The notes: generated from the letters alone by a model not told the origin. 64,000 nucleotides of DNA from Blautia schinkii (GCF_013304825.1 NZ_JAAWUO010000011.1:1-64000), one strand, 5' to 3'. Numbered from the stretch's first letter, positions 32,401-42,374 are shown. Translations and numbers: made by a program.

Positions 32401-35018
32401 TCAGCCGGTCTTGTTACGGAAGAAACTGTTATTTTCAGTTCCGGACAATATTCATCTGCATCTACATAAAGATAATATTCTGTGTCTTTCTTAAAGTCTG
32501 CATATGCTCTGTAATTCTCCAGCACACAATCAGTCGGGCCTCTATCTTTAGCAGTGCGGAACTTGATCGTGGATATCGGAACATTCGTCTCAAGCTCATA
32601 ACGTCCATCTGCAGGAGCTTTATATTTCAGGACAAGCTTATCCTGATTCTTGACTTCCGTTGTTCCTGTTGTAACTTCCTGTTTCACAGATTCATCAAGA
32701 GAAACAACTTTTACAGGGATGTCTTCTGCGTAAACACCGCCAAAGTTTACTCTGAATACATAGTCACCTGCCGGAAGATTTTCATAATCATCTACAGACT
32801 CATAATAACCGCTGGCATCTTTTGCTTTGAAAAGATCGTAAGACATCCATCTGCCATATTCATCATCGTTATTTTCCGCATCCAGTTCACGGGTAGTTCC
32901 ATCATCATATGTAACTTCCGCTGTCAGATCATCAAGCCATGGTCTCTGTACTCTTTCTATGAAAGTCAGATCTGTCGGGCTGTAGGATTTTATTTTTACA
33001 GAACTAATCTCCGGTACTCTCTTAACAAGAACTGTTGCATCTTCGCTGGCATTTGCATCCTCTTCCCATATCTCCCAGGAAATTAAATATTTTCCTGCTT
33101 CCACTTTTCTGTAAGAATCATCCCAGTCTGGTGAATAATCCTCAAGATCTCCGTTTTCGTTAAGCTTCTTCCAGTTCAGATCTCTGTCTACTCCATCCTG
33201 TTCCTGAATTTTAAACTGATACCTGCCTGTTTTTTCTACTTCGAAAGCATACCAGGTTGGAGAACTCTTTCCAGATACAGCAACTTTAATATGATTTTCG
33301 CCTTCTGTAATTTTAGCATAACTGTTAAAATCCGGTTTCTGTACAGTAAATGGAATTTCAGCACTGGTTACCTTATCACAGATATATGTCAGTTTGTAGG
33401 AACCTTCCGGCAATTCGATTGCAACACCATCATCATCATACCATTCTGTAATCTCGCTTCCATTACTGTCTGTAACCTTTGGAGTGATCCGGTTTCCATA
33501 ACGGTCATATGCACTTTGTCCAAGATATACTTTTACCTGCTCGCTCTGTCCGTTTTTATAATTAACGGTAAGGCTTCCTGGTTGTCTGTACATATTAACA
33601 TTATCCAGACCTTTTATATAAGTCATAGATTCCTCAGAAAATGCAACAGAAGAAACTTCCTGCCGTTCTTCCACTGTAAGGTTCCACTGATTTACATAAT
33701 CATCTTCGTCGTCTGACCAGATTTCTCCCTGTAATCCAATATAATATGCAGTCCCTTTTTCCAATGAAACCACGCATTTTGAATTACTAACATCATATTC
33801 TATATACTCTGGTCCTTCCTGGGTTTCTTTAAATATATTACAGGTCTCTACCGGAGAGATTACATATGTAGCTGTTTCAGGAGCTACAAACTTATACCAG
33901 CTGTATTTGATCGTATTACTTTTAACTGCGTTATCACTGCCAATATGAAGTTCCTGAAGCTCACCAGGCTCCACAGCTTTTACTTTATAGGTGCTTTCTG
34001 TAGCAACTGGCTCATCATTACATAAAATTACAATATTGTAGGTTCCCGCATTTAAAGTTGAACCTGCATTATATATATCAGCACCGTTTTCTGACTCAAA
34101 TCTGTAGCTTATGCGGTTTCCGTAAGCATCATCTATAATGTAGTCATTTTTAAATGTTATCGTATCTGAAGGTTTTTCATTATCATACTGCAGAGTTACT
34201 TCCAATCCATACAGCTGTCCGTAATCTAATCCGGCGATAATTTCCTGATTTACGATATTCTCAGTATTCAGCTGTACAGAAGAAGGGGTTACAAGTTTTT
34301 TCATGTTTACTGAAAAATAACCTGTCTGACTGCCTTGCTGTCCTACACGGAAGTAGTAGGTTTTTCCTTTTTCTGCCTTAAAGATAAGCTTGAAATTACA
34401 CCCTATGCCACCGTCATCATCTGAAAATGTATAGTCCCATTCGCTTCCCACAGCTTTGGTATCATATCCATATACAATAGGATCTCCATCATCAGAATCT
34501 TCCGAACTGAAACTATAGTTTCCATCCTCAGCCGCAGTAAATGAAAACCATTCCCACTGATCCGCTTCCTCAATATCCACATCATAGCTCTGATCCAATT
34601 CCAGTTCCTGTACAGTTTCCGGAATAATAGATGAAGTCTCCTCGTCCTCAAAATCCTCATCATCCCCGGCACTGAACGGAAGCTCTTCCTCTGCTTCAGC
34701 TTCTTCCGGTTCCACGGTTTCAACAGGCTCCTGTGTCAGTTCCTCCTCCGGCTGAGTAAGTTCCTGTGATTCCTCTGTGCTTTCCGTTTCTGTCTCTGCT
34801 TCTGCTGTTTCATCTGTGAGAGAAGCTTCATCTGCAAAAGATTCTTCTTCCACATTCTCCTCCGCTGGTTCTGCCGCAGCTTCCTCTGGCTGTGCCTCTG
34901 CCTCATCCAGCACAGGTTCTGATGAAAAATCCGCACCGCTTACTGCAAAAGCCGTTCCATCCACACTGGTAACTGTCAATGCAGCTGCCAACAGCAATGC
35001 CAGTCTTTTTCTTTTCAT
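29481..35018 (-). CDS. Giant secreted surface protein with repeated beta-sandwich modules, Cys-rich segment and Big_2 domains
   Basis: An 1845-aa exported protein. A signal peptide (LALLLAAALTVTSVDG, cleavage near AFA/VSG) is followed by an extremely Glu-rich segment (about 36-135). Next come about seven alternating units: a PPC-like sandwich with YSFTAAEDGNYSFSSED-type strands, and an Ig-like unit with TYIKGLDNVNMYRQPGSLTV-type strands and YGNRI turns. Near residue 1590-1700 lies a CxxC-containing segment (TCSNCGEKK, RTCSVCKKPD) of the kind often found in Lachnospiraceae surface proteins. Two Big_2 domains end the chain (SSNKKIATVDKKG, TSNKSVATVSSKG). There is no LPxTG or membrane anchor, so attachment is unknown. 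RBS GGAGGAAG precedes the ATG. Adhesion or glycan binding is a guess. Confidence 0.8.
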   Translation of the reverse strand: MKRKRLALLLAAALTVTSVDGTAFAVSGADFSSEPVLDEAEAQPEEAAAEPAEENVEEESFADEASLTDETAEAETETESTEESQELTQPEEELTQEPVETVEPEEAEAEEELPFSAGDDEDFEDEETSSIIPETVQELELDQSYDVDIEEADQWEWFSFTAAEDGNYSFSSEDSDDGDPIVYGYDTKAVGSEWDYTFSDDDGGIGCNFKLIFKAEKGKTYYFRVGQQGSQTGYFSVNMKKLVTPSSVQLNTENIVNQEIIAGLDYGQLYGLEVTLQYDNEKPSDTITFKNDYIIDDAYGNRISYRFESENGADIYNAGSTLNAGTYNIVILCNDEPVATESTYKVKAVEPGELQELHIGSDNAVKSNTIKYSWYKFVAPETATYVISPVETCNIFKETQEGPEYIEYDVSNSKCVVSLEKGTAYYIGLQGEIWSDDEDDYVNQWNLTVEERQEVSSVAFSEESMTYIKGLDNVNMYRQPGSLTVNYKNGQSEQVKVYLGQSAYDRYGNRITPKVTDSNGSEITEWYDDDGVAIELPEGSYKLTYICDKVTSAEIPFTVQKPDFNSYAKITEGENHIKVAVSGKSSPTWYAFEVEKTGRYQFKIQEQDGVDRDLNWKKLNENGDLEDYSPDWDDSYRKVEAGKYLISWEIWEEDANASEDATVLVKRVPEISSVKIKSYSPTDLTFIERVQRPWLDDLTAEVTYDDGTTRELDAENNDDEYGRWMSYDLFKAKDASGYYESVDDYENLPAGDYVFRVNFGGVYAEDIPVKVVSLDESVKQEVTTGTTEVKNQDKLVLKYKAPADGRYELETNVPISTIKFRTAKDRGPTDCVLENYRAYADFKKDTEYYLYVDADEYCPELKITVSSVTRPAEMETTALKKNYIAGVEYFKEENMQTTVGFGENKSRTVKGSDLVNGYYLHYQVKDSEGKEHSYYEPLTVGEWTVTPYLSASIQTGSAIAVEMSKLPVKSDTITAKKLEMDKLPSLEKDVWKQFENTGYSDRYYSFTAPEDGKYVFECSNEQERYNRGVGVFYSDGEKGYKDEGYSINLKKGETCLAVIYTSAECKLRVVNTAATETPEEVSSIALTDGLRKAITYTGKDIPCTFTPEEDGYYTMESESLDGSYLDTYVDLMCDGDKIGENDEDAGNGNFCLIKKLEKGKEYTYLPRTYNEDTGSFIISFHKTNIVPIKNIEIVPREGVDISALTVIDNIRSYYDVKITYENGTTEITNWWNRKDAYGNAIDKDINIPEQTGTEKEVTYTVTVKYTNLGSDDEKEKKENITVKGIPSLEELKEANDYKITTFDRQYYRFTPSSEGQYIISLKQEDNDYNNVNVWTYGKLYDNQWETCIVEKAYEGENNYSVQLEAGREYLVSALGEVNDPEASFQIRKVKKTLKGLELVKAPEQVKCLPNDVNAVSYKGLQVKALYTDGSTETITYGNADSSGRYIYQGTVKWLDDGTGIAYANLGKYQVSFPLKADSWSNVPELKRDKATTVKAVRGDMVTLKFVPEKTDNYRFTVDGGYVVEGVVGEDPDDSCNNPGNCNLKEGKIYYIHVHAYKENPSVTVVYADCIWDVTSDTKATCTKEGKKVETCRKHGDTRVTVTPALGHKWNSGVITKKATCTADGVKTYTCSNCGEKKTEAIAKTGHKFSSWKKISDATVFAKQKQKRTCSVCKKPDYRYVGSKVKATIKLNLTSITLQQKQSTKAVKVTMAKGDSVKSWTSSNKKIATVDKKGTIKAVKKGTAKITVTLKSGKKATVTVKVQTSKVATSKITGLKSKVTVKKGKTLTLKPVLSPITSKDKITYKTSNKSVATVSSKGVITGKKKGTAKITVKAGKKSYVVTVTVK

Positions 35019-35101
35019 ACATCTTCCTCCTTATAAGTTGTATTTTTAGTCTAATTATACTATTTAGCATTATATTCTGCCACATTAAATTCATAAAAAA
35101 A

Positions 35102-35138
35102 CAAAAAAACCTCTCACAGCGCACGGCCGTGAAAGGTT
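35102..35138 (-). terminator. Terminator overlapping the end of the ligase gene
   Basis: AACCTTTCAC pairs with GTGAGAGGTT around a short GC-rich loop, followed by TTTTTTTG on the minus strand. The stem contains the last codons and the stop (35114-35116) of the ligase-like gene. Confidence 0.8.
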
Positions 35139-36934
35139 TCCATTGCGATCCCTGTTCCCAGAAGGCACCAGAATACCGGTGCCGCCGCAAGGTTGGAATC
35201 ATTCATTATTCCCATTAATAAAAATCCTGTAACACTTAAGAATATCCCCAGTTCCCAGAAGCTGACCTTATCTCTTGTACTCTTCCGAAATCTTTTTACA
35301 AAAGATATCACATACCGCAGCCAGAATATTATCAGACAGATAGTAGATATCACACCTGTCTGCAATGCTGACTGCAGATACATATCGTGGGCTCTGGTCG
35401 GAAGCTGCTGGTACATACTGAGGCTCGTATTTGCTTTCATCACATAATCCGTCTGAGGAAATTCTGCCGCGAACGTATCCGGACCGCTTCCCCATAACAG
35501 ATGCTTCGCGATCAGCGGAATCGTTCTTCCCCAGATATAGCCTCGCCCGGAAAAAGCTCTCTCATATCCTTTCAGAACTGCTGCTGCATTCCGGATCTCA
35601 TCAGATTTTCCATACTGGTTCAGGTAGAAATATTTTTCCCCACCTGGTTCCTTAAAGAAGTTCCAAGTGATATCTCCCTGACTGACCATAATATAAGAAA
35701 TCTGATCCTGACTGTAAGTGTCAAAAGCAAGATCTTCATAAACAGTATCTCTGAACCGGAAACACTGGCTGTCTGTGTCCCAGATTGCCGTGAGCTTGTC
35801 TTTTTTATTGGAAACAGCATTAAGCATCTGCCCTATTTCTGTTGTTTCCGGCATCAGTTCCAGGGTATTGCCTTTATATTTCACTGTGATTCCATTCTCA
35901 CCCGGCTGGATTTCCTGCATATCGTATGTATTCTTATGTAAACTTTCTCTGATTCCATTTATGAGTCTGTGACTGCCGGCCAGATCATATCCAACGAACA
36001 GAACAACAAACAAAAGAACAGCGATTCCCGTATACGCCCATCTTTTTTTTCCGTTCTTACTGCCCGTACCTGTCTGCGTGCCTCTCTGTCTGCCACTCTG
36101 TGACTGCCGGAAATATACTGCCAATATCGCAAGAATACATCCAACTGCCAGTCCGGTTCTTGAACCGGTTCCGTATAAACAAATACATAGAATAATGCTG
36201 AGGCTGCCACCAAAAATCCTGCCAGCTTTACCGGCTGCTGTTATAGTCAGGATCACAACCACCGGCAAAGCCATCACCAGATAGACACCTGCATAATTCG
36301 GCGTATAGGATGCCATATATACAGTGGAATTTCCACTTCCGGAATACAGATAACTCATGGCGTCCTTTGCTGCGGAATCCAGCCCTGCTGAAAGGATGCC
36401 TTTGCCGGCCGATGTATAAAAGAAATCTTTTCCTGCCATCTGTGTAAGACCGATAACTACCGGAGCTACAGTTCCTGCGGCCAGTGCCCAAAGTATTTTT
36501 TTCACATCTTCTTCTGATTCTGTCACCTGAACACAGTAGAAAACTGTCACCAGATATCCCAGAAGTACCCATACAGATTCATACTGCTGCCACATTCCTT
36601 TCAACGATAATGCTTTGTCAGCAGACAAAATCGTGGAAAGAATTGTAAACCCCGCGTATACATATAATGGAATAAAATATTTCCAGTTTTTGATCCGGAT
36701 CCCCCTGAGCAGACTTCGATCTATGAGAACCAGCAGCATTGCTGCCACCAGGATCAGAAAAACGATGCTTTTCCAGTACATAAAGAAATCATACTGAAAA
36801 CTTCCGTCCGGGAACCAGGAATATTTTCCCAGATCTACTTCTGTTTTCTGTCCCTTCGCCACCAGCGGCAAAAGGATCATTGTAAGAATCCCGGGCAGCA
36901 GATCCGCCCGGATTCTTTTTTCAGTTTTTTTCAT
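35114..36934 (-). CDS. O-antigen ligase/polymerase-like membrane protein
   Basis: A 606-aa polytopic membrane protein with 10-12 hydrophobic helices and a large extracellular loop (about residues 320-460) before the conserved WzyC/O-antigen ligase region. Motifs near the end include SGRGYIWGRTIPLI and GSGPDTFAAEFPQ, plus RAHDMYLQSALQTG. The family joins or polymerises surface polysaccharide or transfers glycans. In Gram-positives related proteins serve teichuronic/exopolysaccharide or glycosylation systems. No other polysaccharide genes lie nearby. It follows the LRR gene by 27 bases in the same direction, so the two are probably co-transcribed. Confidence 0.8.
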   Translation of the reverse strand: MKKTEKRIRADLLPGILTMILLPLVAKGQKTEVDLGKYSWFPDGSFQYDFFMYWKSIVFLILVAAMLLVLIDRSLLRGIRIKNWKYFIPLYVYAGFTILSTILSADKALSLKGMWQQYESVWVLLGYLVTVFYCVQVTESEEDVKKILWALAAGTVAPVVIGLTQMAGKDFFYTSAGKGILSAGLDSAAKDAMSYLYSGSGNSTVYMASYTPNYAGVYLVMALPVVVILTITAAGKAGRIFGGSLSIILCICLYGTGSRTGLAVGCILAILAVYFRQSQSGRQRGTQTGTGSKNGKKRWAYTGIAVLLFVVLFVGYDLAGSHRLINGIRESLHKNTYDMQEIQPGENGITVKYKGNTLELMPETTEIGQMLNAVSNKKDKLTAIWDTDSQCFRFRDTVYEDLAFDTYSQDQISYIMVSQGDITWNFFKEPGGEKYFYLNQYGKSDEIRNAAAVLKGYERAFSGRGYIWGRTIPLIAKHLLWGSGPDTFAAEFPQTDYVMKANTSLSMYQQLPTRAHDMYLQSALQTGVISTICLIIFWLRYVISFVKRFRKSTRDKVSFWELGIFLSVTGFLLMGIMNDSNLAAAPVFWCLLGTGIAMETFHGRAL

Positions 36935-36961
36935 AGTATTTTATGCCTTTGTCTTTTCTGT

Positions 36962-38230
36962 CTATTTTACTGTTACTTTGCAGCTCATTTTCTTTGATCC
37001 GCTCTGAACTGTGATGGTTGCTTTTCCTTTTCGAAGGCCTTTTACAACACCTTTGGATGTTACTGTTGCGATTTTTGTGTTGGAAGATTTGTAGGTGATC
37101 TTTTCATCTGTATTCTTCGGCGATGCTGTTGCCTTGATGGTGAAGGTTTTTCCTCTGGATAAAATCTTTGTCTTCGGAACGCCGGTAAGTTTCGTTGTTT
37201 TTATCAGAGCTACACTGCCCTGAAATTTGAGTCCGTTTTTCTTCGCATAAGTCTGTGCTGTAGAACCGTTTTTTCCTACTATGACAAGAGCTCTGTTTTT
37301 TTCATTTTCCCAATTATAGCCCATCGGCTTTCCATCCAATATTGTCTTTCCGTTGAGAAATATGATCTTTTTCATGGCCCGGCAGTCATTAAAAGCTTCT
37401 GTTCCAATCCGCTTCACACTGGTTGGTATCGTAACAGCTGAAAGCTTTCTGCAGGCATAAAATGCACTGGACCCTATTTCTGTAAGTTTACCTGGAAATG
37501 TCACCTTCGCAAGATTCGGGCAGAGTGAAAAAGCCTGTGATTCAATGTCTGTCAGACTTTCCGGAAATGTCATACTCGTCAGTCCGCTGCCACAAAAAGC
37601 ATTTCTTCCAATTTTTTTAACTCCCTGTTTCAAAGTAACTTTTTTTAATTTTTTATCGCCCTCGAATAAGGATTCCGGTATCTCTTTCACACTCCCCGTA
37701 ACACTGACAAAAGCCAGATTATCACAGTAACTCAACGCATATTCATCGATCATTGTTACTGATTCCGGTATATTCAGACTTGTAAGCTTACATCTGTAAA
37801 AAGCATACGCACCTATACTTTTCAATCCAGAAGGAAGCTGTATACTGGTAATCGCTGTATCTGTAAATACGCTGTTTCCAATACTTTTCAGAGTTTTTGG
37901 AAGTGAAACACTTTTCAGATTTTGACATCTGTTAAAAGTATAGCTGCCAATTCCTGTGATTCCGGATGCAACTGTTACTTTTTTTATTTTTGCTGCTTTT
38001 TCTGAAAAATCGTAAGTCCTGACCTCTCCTTTTCCCTGGATTTTCAAATGCCCGTTCGAATACAGTCTGTATGTAGCATTACTTCCGCAGGAACCTTTTT
38101 CTACAAGTTTTACTGTTGTTTGTGTTGATGCTGCATTTTCAGTTTGTGCATATGTCATTACCATTGATGCACTGTTCCCTGTCAATGTCATAGCCGCTGC
38201 CATCAGCCATGCAATATACTTTTTCTTCAT
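36962..38230 (-). CDS. Secreted BspA-type leucine-rich-repeat protein with Big_2 domain
   Basis: A 422-aa exported protein. A signal peptide (MKKKYIAWLMAAAMTLTG, cleavage near TYA/QTE) is followed by about eight LRR_5/BspA repeats (residues 80-300; e.g. SVSLPKTLKSIGNSVFTD, LPSGLKSIGAYAFYRC) and a C-terminal Big_2 domain (SSNTKIATVTSKGVVKGL). BspA-like LRRs often bind host or bacterial surface ligands. There is no sorting signal; the Big_2 end resembles those at 29481 and 14859. RBS GGGAGGAA precedes the ATG. Confidence 0.85.
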   Translation of the reverse strand: MKKKYIAWLMAAAMTLTGNSASMVMTYAQTENAASTQTTVKLVEKGSCGSNATYRLYSNGHLKIQGKGEVRTYDFSEKAAKIKKVTVASGITGIGSYTFNRCQNLKSVSLPKTLKSIGNSVFTDTAITSIQLPSGLKSIGAYAFYRCKLTSLNIPESVTMIDEYALSYCDNLAFVSVTGSVKEIPESLFEGDKKLKKVTLKQGVKKIGRNAFCGSGLTSMTFPESLTDIESQAFSLCPNLAKVTFPGKLTEIGSSAFYACRKLSAVTIPTSVKRIGTEAFNDCRAMKKIIFLNGKTILDGKPMGYNWENEKNRALVIVGKNGSTAQTYAKKNGLKFQGSVALIKTTKLTGVPKTKILSRGKTFTIKATASPKNTDEKITYKSSNTKIATVTSKGVVKGLRKGKATITVQSGSKKMSCKVTVK

Positions 38231-38362
38231 ACAATTCCTCCCTCTTTCCTGTCACATTTATATATAAAATTATAAAGTTCCACACCATTCCGGTCAAGCT
38301 GCATTTAGAATATTCCGTTTTTATCTTCATTATTTACAGATAATTCTGAAACTGTTTTTCCA

Positions 38363-38410
38363 CAAAAAAAGACCATCGTATCCATTTGTACAACAGTTAC
38401 GATAGTCTTT
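38363..38410 (-). terminator. Terminator after plsC
   Basis: AGACTATCGTA and TACGATGGTCT form a stem (38398-38408 with 38370-38380) around a 17-nt loop, followed by TTTTTTTG on the minus strand. It lies 40 bases past the plsC stop. The rest of 38231-38450 is the leader of the LRR gene. Confidence 0.8.
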
Positions 38411-38450
38411 TCAGTAAAGCGGATATCCGCTCTGCTATATATTTACTTTC

Positions 38451-39161
38451 TCAGATATTCTCCTCGATCACTTTCTCGATCCGCCGCTTCACTTCTTCAG
38501 CGATCTCTGTCGTATGCATATCTTTATATTCCTCATAATACATAGGAGGAAGGATATGCACCTGCACAGTGATATGTTCAGTGGAGCCGGTATCAAAAGC
38601 TTTAAAGGAATCGATCAATGCCACAGGAACGATCGGGCATCTGGTCTTGGTGGCTGTCTTAAAGCTACCGCCTTTAAATAGTCCGGGATGATTTCCGTTC
38701 CTGCTTCGTGTTCCTTCCGGGAAAATCAGATAATTCCGTCCTGCCTTCACCTCACGAATCACATTGACGATCACCTGCATGGACTGCTTCAGGTCTTCTC
38801 TGTCAATGATGAATGCCTTCATGCAGGCAAAAACCTGCTTCAGGAACGGGATGTCTGCTACTTCTTTCTTAGCTACCACTGAGAAAGGAACCGGGCAGGC
38901 CTTGATGATCGCAAGTACATCAAACAAGCCCTGATGATTCGGAAAAAACATGAATCCGTTTTCCCTGGGGATATTCTCCGCACCATGCACATCTATATAA
39001 ATATTGCCGCCCCTGATCGCATAATCATCTACATGCTTCAGAAACGCATACTTCTTCTCTTCCGGATAATCATCTGTATGCGATGCATACCAGCAAAGCC
39101 TGATCCACCAGTAAGGAACAAAAATAAGATTTCTGAACACCATCAGCAAAATTCTCTTCAT
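38451..39161 (-). CDS. plsC: 1-acyl-sn-glycerol-3-phosphate acyltransferase (PlsC family)
   Basis: A 236-aa membrane-associated acyltransferase that would acylate lysophosphatidic acid in phospholipid synthesis. The catalytic HX4D motif is NHQGLFDVL (about residue 75) and the second motif is FPEGTRSR (about 150). An N-terminal hydrophobic segment anchors it. RBS AGGAGG. It lies 24 bases after the DUF-type gene, possibly in the gyrBA transcript tail. Confidence 0.88.
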   Translation of the reverse strand: MKRILLMVFRNLIFVPYWWIRLCWYASHTDDYPEEKKYAFLKHVDDYAIRGGNIYIDVHGAENIPRENGFMFFPNHQGLFDVLAIIKACPVPFSVVAKKEVADIPFLKQVFACMKAFIIDREDLKQSMQVIVNVIREVKAGRNYLIFPEGTRSRNGNHPGLFKGGSFKTATKTRCPIVPVALIDSFKAFDTGSTEHITVQVHILPPMYYEEYKDMHTTEIAEEVKRRIEKVIEENI

Positions 39162-39185
39162 AACTTATGTCCTCCTGCCTGTTTC

Positions 39186-39818
39186 TTATCCGTTGAGTTT
39201 CGATGCGATCTTATCCTCATAACCCGGATTCTTTTTCAGAAAGACTTCATAAGCCTTGGTATAATCTGTATAAGTCTTCGTTGTCATAAATTTCTGATAA
39301 TCGGCTGCTGCCTGCTGACTGATCTTATCTGAAATATCTGACGGTGAATACAGATAATATTTCTTATCCTGAGCCTTCACAAGATAAGTACTGATGCACG
39401 GATATTCCTGATCATTCTGCAGAACAAGATTATATCGAATGTACACATAAGAATAAGTCTTGCTCTCAGAAATCGTCTCACAACTTTCAATATTTACATC
39501 TTTCGCTCCGTGAGCCTGGAAATATTTCATCGTAGATGATATCTCTGTTTTCGCTTCATCCGATACTTTATCCGCACTGTAGCATTCCTGCATTTTTTTG
39601 TCCTTACCTGCAACAGCAGCCTTTATATATCCTTCCACAACTCCTTTAGGATTTCTGTGGCTGATGCCGCCGCAGCTCCGTGCTGCGAGGATGATCACCA
39701 GCAGGATCAAAATGATTCCTGCCAGTGTCACGATATGGACAAAATTCAGTTTTTTATTAGAGTATTTCAGTTTTTTCACAGGTTTTTTTCTGCGTTTTTT
39801 CTTTGTTGTTGTCGCCAT
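39186..39818 (-). CDS. Membrane-anchored protein with NTF2/DUF4878-like domain
   Basis: A 210-aa protein. A Lys-rich cytoplasmic start (KKKRRKKPVKKLKYSNKK) is followed by one transmembrane helix (LAGIILILLVIILAARSCGG), then a domain beginning GVVEGYIKAAVAGKDKKMQEC. That opening is typical of small extracellular NTF2-like/DUF4878 domains. Function unknown. It starts 15 bases after gyrA and precedes plsC, so it is probably read from the gyrase transcript. Confidence 0.65.
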   Translation of the reverse strand: MATTTKKKRRKKPVKKLKYSNKKLNFVHIVTLAGIILILLVIILAARSCGGISHRNPKGVVEGYIKAAVAGKDKKMQECYSADKVSDEAKTEISSTMKYFQAHGAKDVNIESCETISESKTYSYVYIRYNLVLQNDQEYPCISTYLVKAQDKKYYLYSPSDISDKISQQAAADYQKFMTTKTYTDYTKAYEVFLKKNPGYEDKIASKLNG

Positions 39819-39833
39819 GACTCATCCTCGATC

Positions 39834-42374
39834 TTATTCTTCCTCACTGCCTGCTGCAGTTTCATCTGCGGACTCTTCACTGTCTGTTCCTTCGCTGTCA
39901 GCCTTTGTATCTGCTTCCGGATCTTTATCTCTTACTTTGGCAATACTTGCAACGGTTACGCCATCTGTAAGATTGATCATCTTCACACCAGACGTAATTC
40001 TGCCGAGAATAGAGATATCTGCACACTGCAGACGGATAATGATACCCTCTGTTGTGATCATCATGATCTCGTTCTCTTCATTAACAGCCTTTGCACCAAC
40101 TACATTTCCGGTCTTCTCTGTGATCTTGTAGCATTTCACACCTTTACCGCCACGGTTCTGGACAATAAACTCATTCATTGCTGTCCGTTTACCCATTCCG
40201 TTCTCAGATGCTACCAGAAGATAATCACCCTGTGTATTCAGCTGCATTGCAACAACTTCATCACCATCACCAAGATTCATACCTCTTACACCCATAGATG
40301 CACGTCCTGTACTGCGGACATCGGTCTCCTTAAATCGGATACACTGTCCATCCTTGGTAACAAGAATGATATCTTTATTATTATCTGTTGATTTAACCTC
40401 GATCAGTTCATCATCATCACGGAGAACAATCGCTGTAAGACCTGTCTTACGGACATTCTCGTAATCCTTGATCGGAGTTTTCTTTACAAGACCCTTCTTG
40501 GTTGCCATCATCAGATAATGGCCTTCTTCATACTTACGAAGAGGGATCACTGCAGTGATCTTCTCACCCGGGGCAAGCTGCAAAAGATTGATGATCGCTG
40601 TTCCTCTCGCTGTACGACCGGCTTCCGGAATCTCATATGCCTTCAGTCTGTAAACACGGCCTGTATTGGTAAAGAACATCAGATAATGATGAGTTGTTGT
40701 CATCAGAAGCTCTTCGATGTAGTCATCATCAATAGTCTGCATTCCCTTGATTCCTCTGCCGCCGCGGTTCTGGCTGCGGAAATTATCTACAGTCATACGC
40801 TTGATATAACCAAGCTTTGTCATTGTGATAACCGTATTCTCTCTCGGGATCAGATCCTCTGTGGAAATATCATATACATCGTATCCGATGGAAGTCTTTC
40901 TGTCATCGCCGTATTTCTCAGCAATAGCCAAGATTTCCTCACGGATAACGCGGAGAAGAAGCTTACGGTCAGCAAGGATTGCCTGGAACTTACGGATTTT
41001 CTCCATAAGCTCTGCATACTCAGCTTCCAGCTTCTCTCTTTCCAGACCTGTCAGTGCACGGAGACGCATATCCACGATTGCCTGAGCCTGAACATCTGTC
41101 AGCTCAAAACGATCGATCAGTTCCTGTTTCGCGATCTGTACGTTGCGGGAACCACGGATAATCCGGATTACCTCATCGATATTATCCAGTGCTTTCAGCA
41201 GACCCTCCAAAATATGAGCTCTCTCCTGAGCTTTATTCAGATCATACTGTGTCCTTCTGCGAACTACGTTCTCCTGATGCTCAAGATAATACTCCAGCAT
41301 CTCTTTCAGATTCAGAACCTTTGGTTCCATGCTTCCATGATTCGGAACAAGCGAAAGCATGATCACACCAAAAGTATCCTGCAGCTGTGTATGTTTATAA
41401 AGCAGATTCAGGACCACGTTGGCATTGGCATCCTTACGGAGATCAATACAGATGCGCATCCCTTCACGGCTGGAATGGTCATTCAGGTCTGTGATTCCAT
41501 CGATCTTTTTGTCCCGGACAAGATCTGCAATCTTCTCGATCAGACGTGCCTTGTTTACAAGATACGGAAGCTCTGTAACTACGATACGTGATTTACCATT
41601 CGGTAAAGTCTCGATATTTGTCACTGCACGGACACGGATCTTGCCACGTCCTGTACGGTATGCTTCCTCGATTCCTCTTGTTCCAAGGATAGTTGCTCCT
41701 GTCGGGAAGTCCGGTCCCTTGACTATATCAAGAAGTTCCTCGATAGCTGTCTCTCTGTCCTCTTCCACAATATTGTCGATAATTTTTACAACGGCATTAA
41801 CTGTCTCACGAAGATTATGCGGCGGAATATTGGTTGCCATACCTACGGCGATACCTGTTGTACCGTTTACAAGCAGATTCGGAAAACGTGCCGGAAGTAC
41901 AACCGGTTCACGTTCTGTCTCATCAAAGTTCGGCTGAAAATCAACAGTGTCTTTGTTAATGTCAGCAAGCATCTCCATGGAAATCTTGCTGAGACGTGCC
42001 TCTGTGTATCGCATGGCAGCTGCACCGTCACCATCTACAGAACCGAAGTTTCCATGTCCGTCAACAAGCGGATATCTTGTTGACCATTCCTGCGCCATAT
42101 TTACAAGTGCACCATAGATGGAGCTGTCACCATGCGGATGATATTTACCCATTGTATCACCGACAATACGCGCACATTTTCTGTGGGGCTTGTCAGGACC
42201 ATTATTCAGCTCGATCATGGAATACAGCACTCGGCGCTGTACCGGCTTTAAGCCGTCTCTTACATCAGGCAGAGCTCGTGAAGCGATAACACTCATGGCA
42301 TAGTCGATGTAAGATTCTTTCATAGTTTTTTCCAAATCCACTTCGTGGACTTTGTCAAAAATATTATCTTCCAT
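39834..42374 (-). CDS. gyrA: DNA gyrase subunit A
   Basis: An 846-aa type IIA topoisomerase subunit that breaks and rejoins DNA. The active Tyr lies in [13 protein letters not shown]. The C-terminal beta-pinwheel contains a GyrA box-like QNRGGRG, which distinguishes it from ParC. The C-terminal tail is acidic ([18 protein letters not shown]), as in many gyrases. In the quinolone region the sequence is [13 protein letters not shown]: Ser at the position of E. coli S83, but Gly at the position of D87. It starts 14 bases after gyrB. Confidence 0.95.
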   Translation of the reverse strand: MEDNIFDKVHEVDLEKTMKESYIDYAMSVIASRALPDVRDGLKPVQRRVLYSMIELNNGPDKPHRKCARIVGDTMGKYHPHGDSSIYGALVNMAQEWSTRYPLVDGHGNFGSVDGDGAAAMRYTEARLSKISMEMLADINKDTVDFQPNFDETEREPVVLPARFPNLLVNGTTGIAVGMATNIPPHNLRETVNAVVKIIDNIVEEDRETAIEELLDIVKGPDFPTGATILGTRGIEEAYRTGRGKIRVRAVTNIETLPNGKSRIVVTELPYLVNKARLIEKIADLVRDKKIDGITDLNDHSSREGMRICIDLRKDANANVVLNLLYKHTQLQDTFGVIMLSLVPNHGSMEPKVLNLKEMLEYYLEHQENVVRRRTQYDLNKAQERAHILEGLLKALDNIDEVIRIIRGSRNVQIAKQELIDRFELTDVQAQAIVDMRLRALTGLEREKLEAEYAELMEKIRKFQAILADRKLLLRVIREEILAIAEKYGDDRKTSIGYDVYDISTEDLIPRENTVITMTKLGYIKRMTVDNFRSQNRGGRGIKGMQTIDDDYIEELLMTTTHHYLMFFTNTGRVYRLKAYEIPEAGRTARGTAIINLLQLAPGEKITAVIPLRKYEEGHYLMMATKKGLVKKTPIKDYENVRKTGLTAIVLRDDDELIEVKSTDNNKDIILVTKDGQCIRFKETDVRSTGRASMGVRGMNLGDGDEVVAMQLNTQGDYLLVASENGMGKRTAMNEFIVQNRGGKGVKCYKITEKTGNVVGAKAVNEENEIMMITTEGIIIRLQCADISILGRITSGVKMINLTDGVTVASIAKVRDKDPEADTKADSEGTDSEESADETAAGSEEE

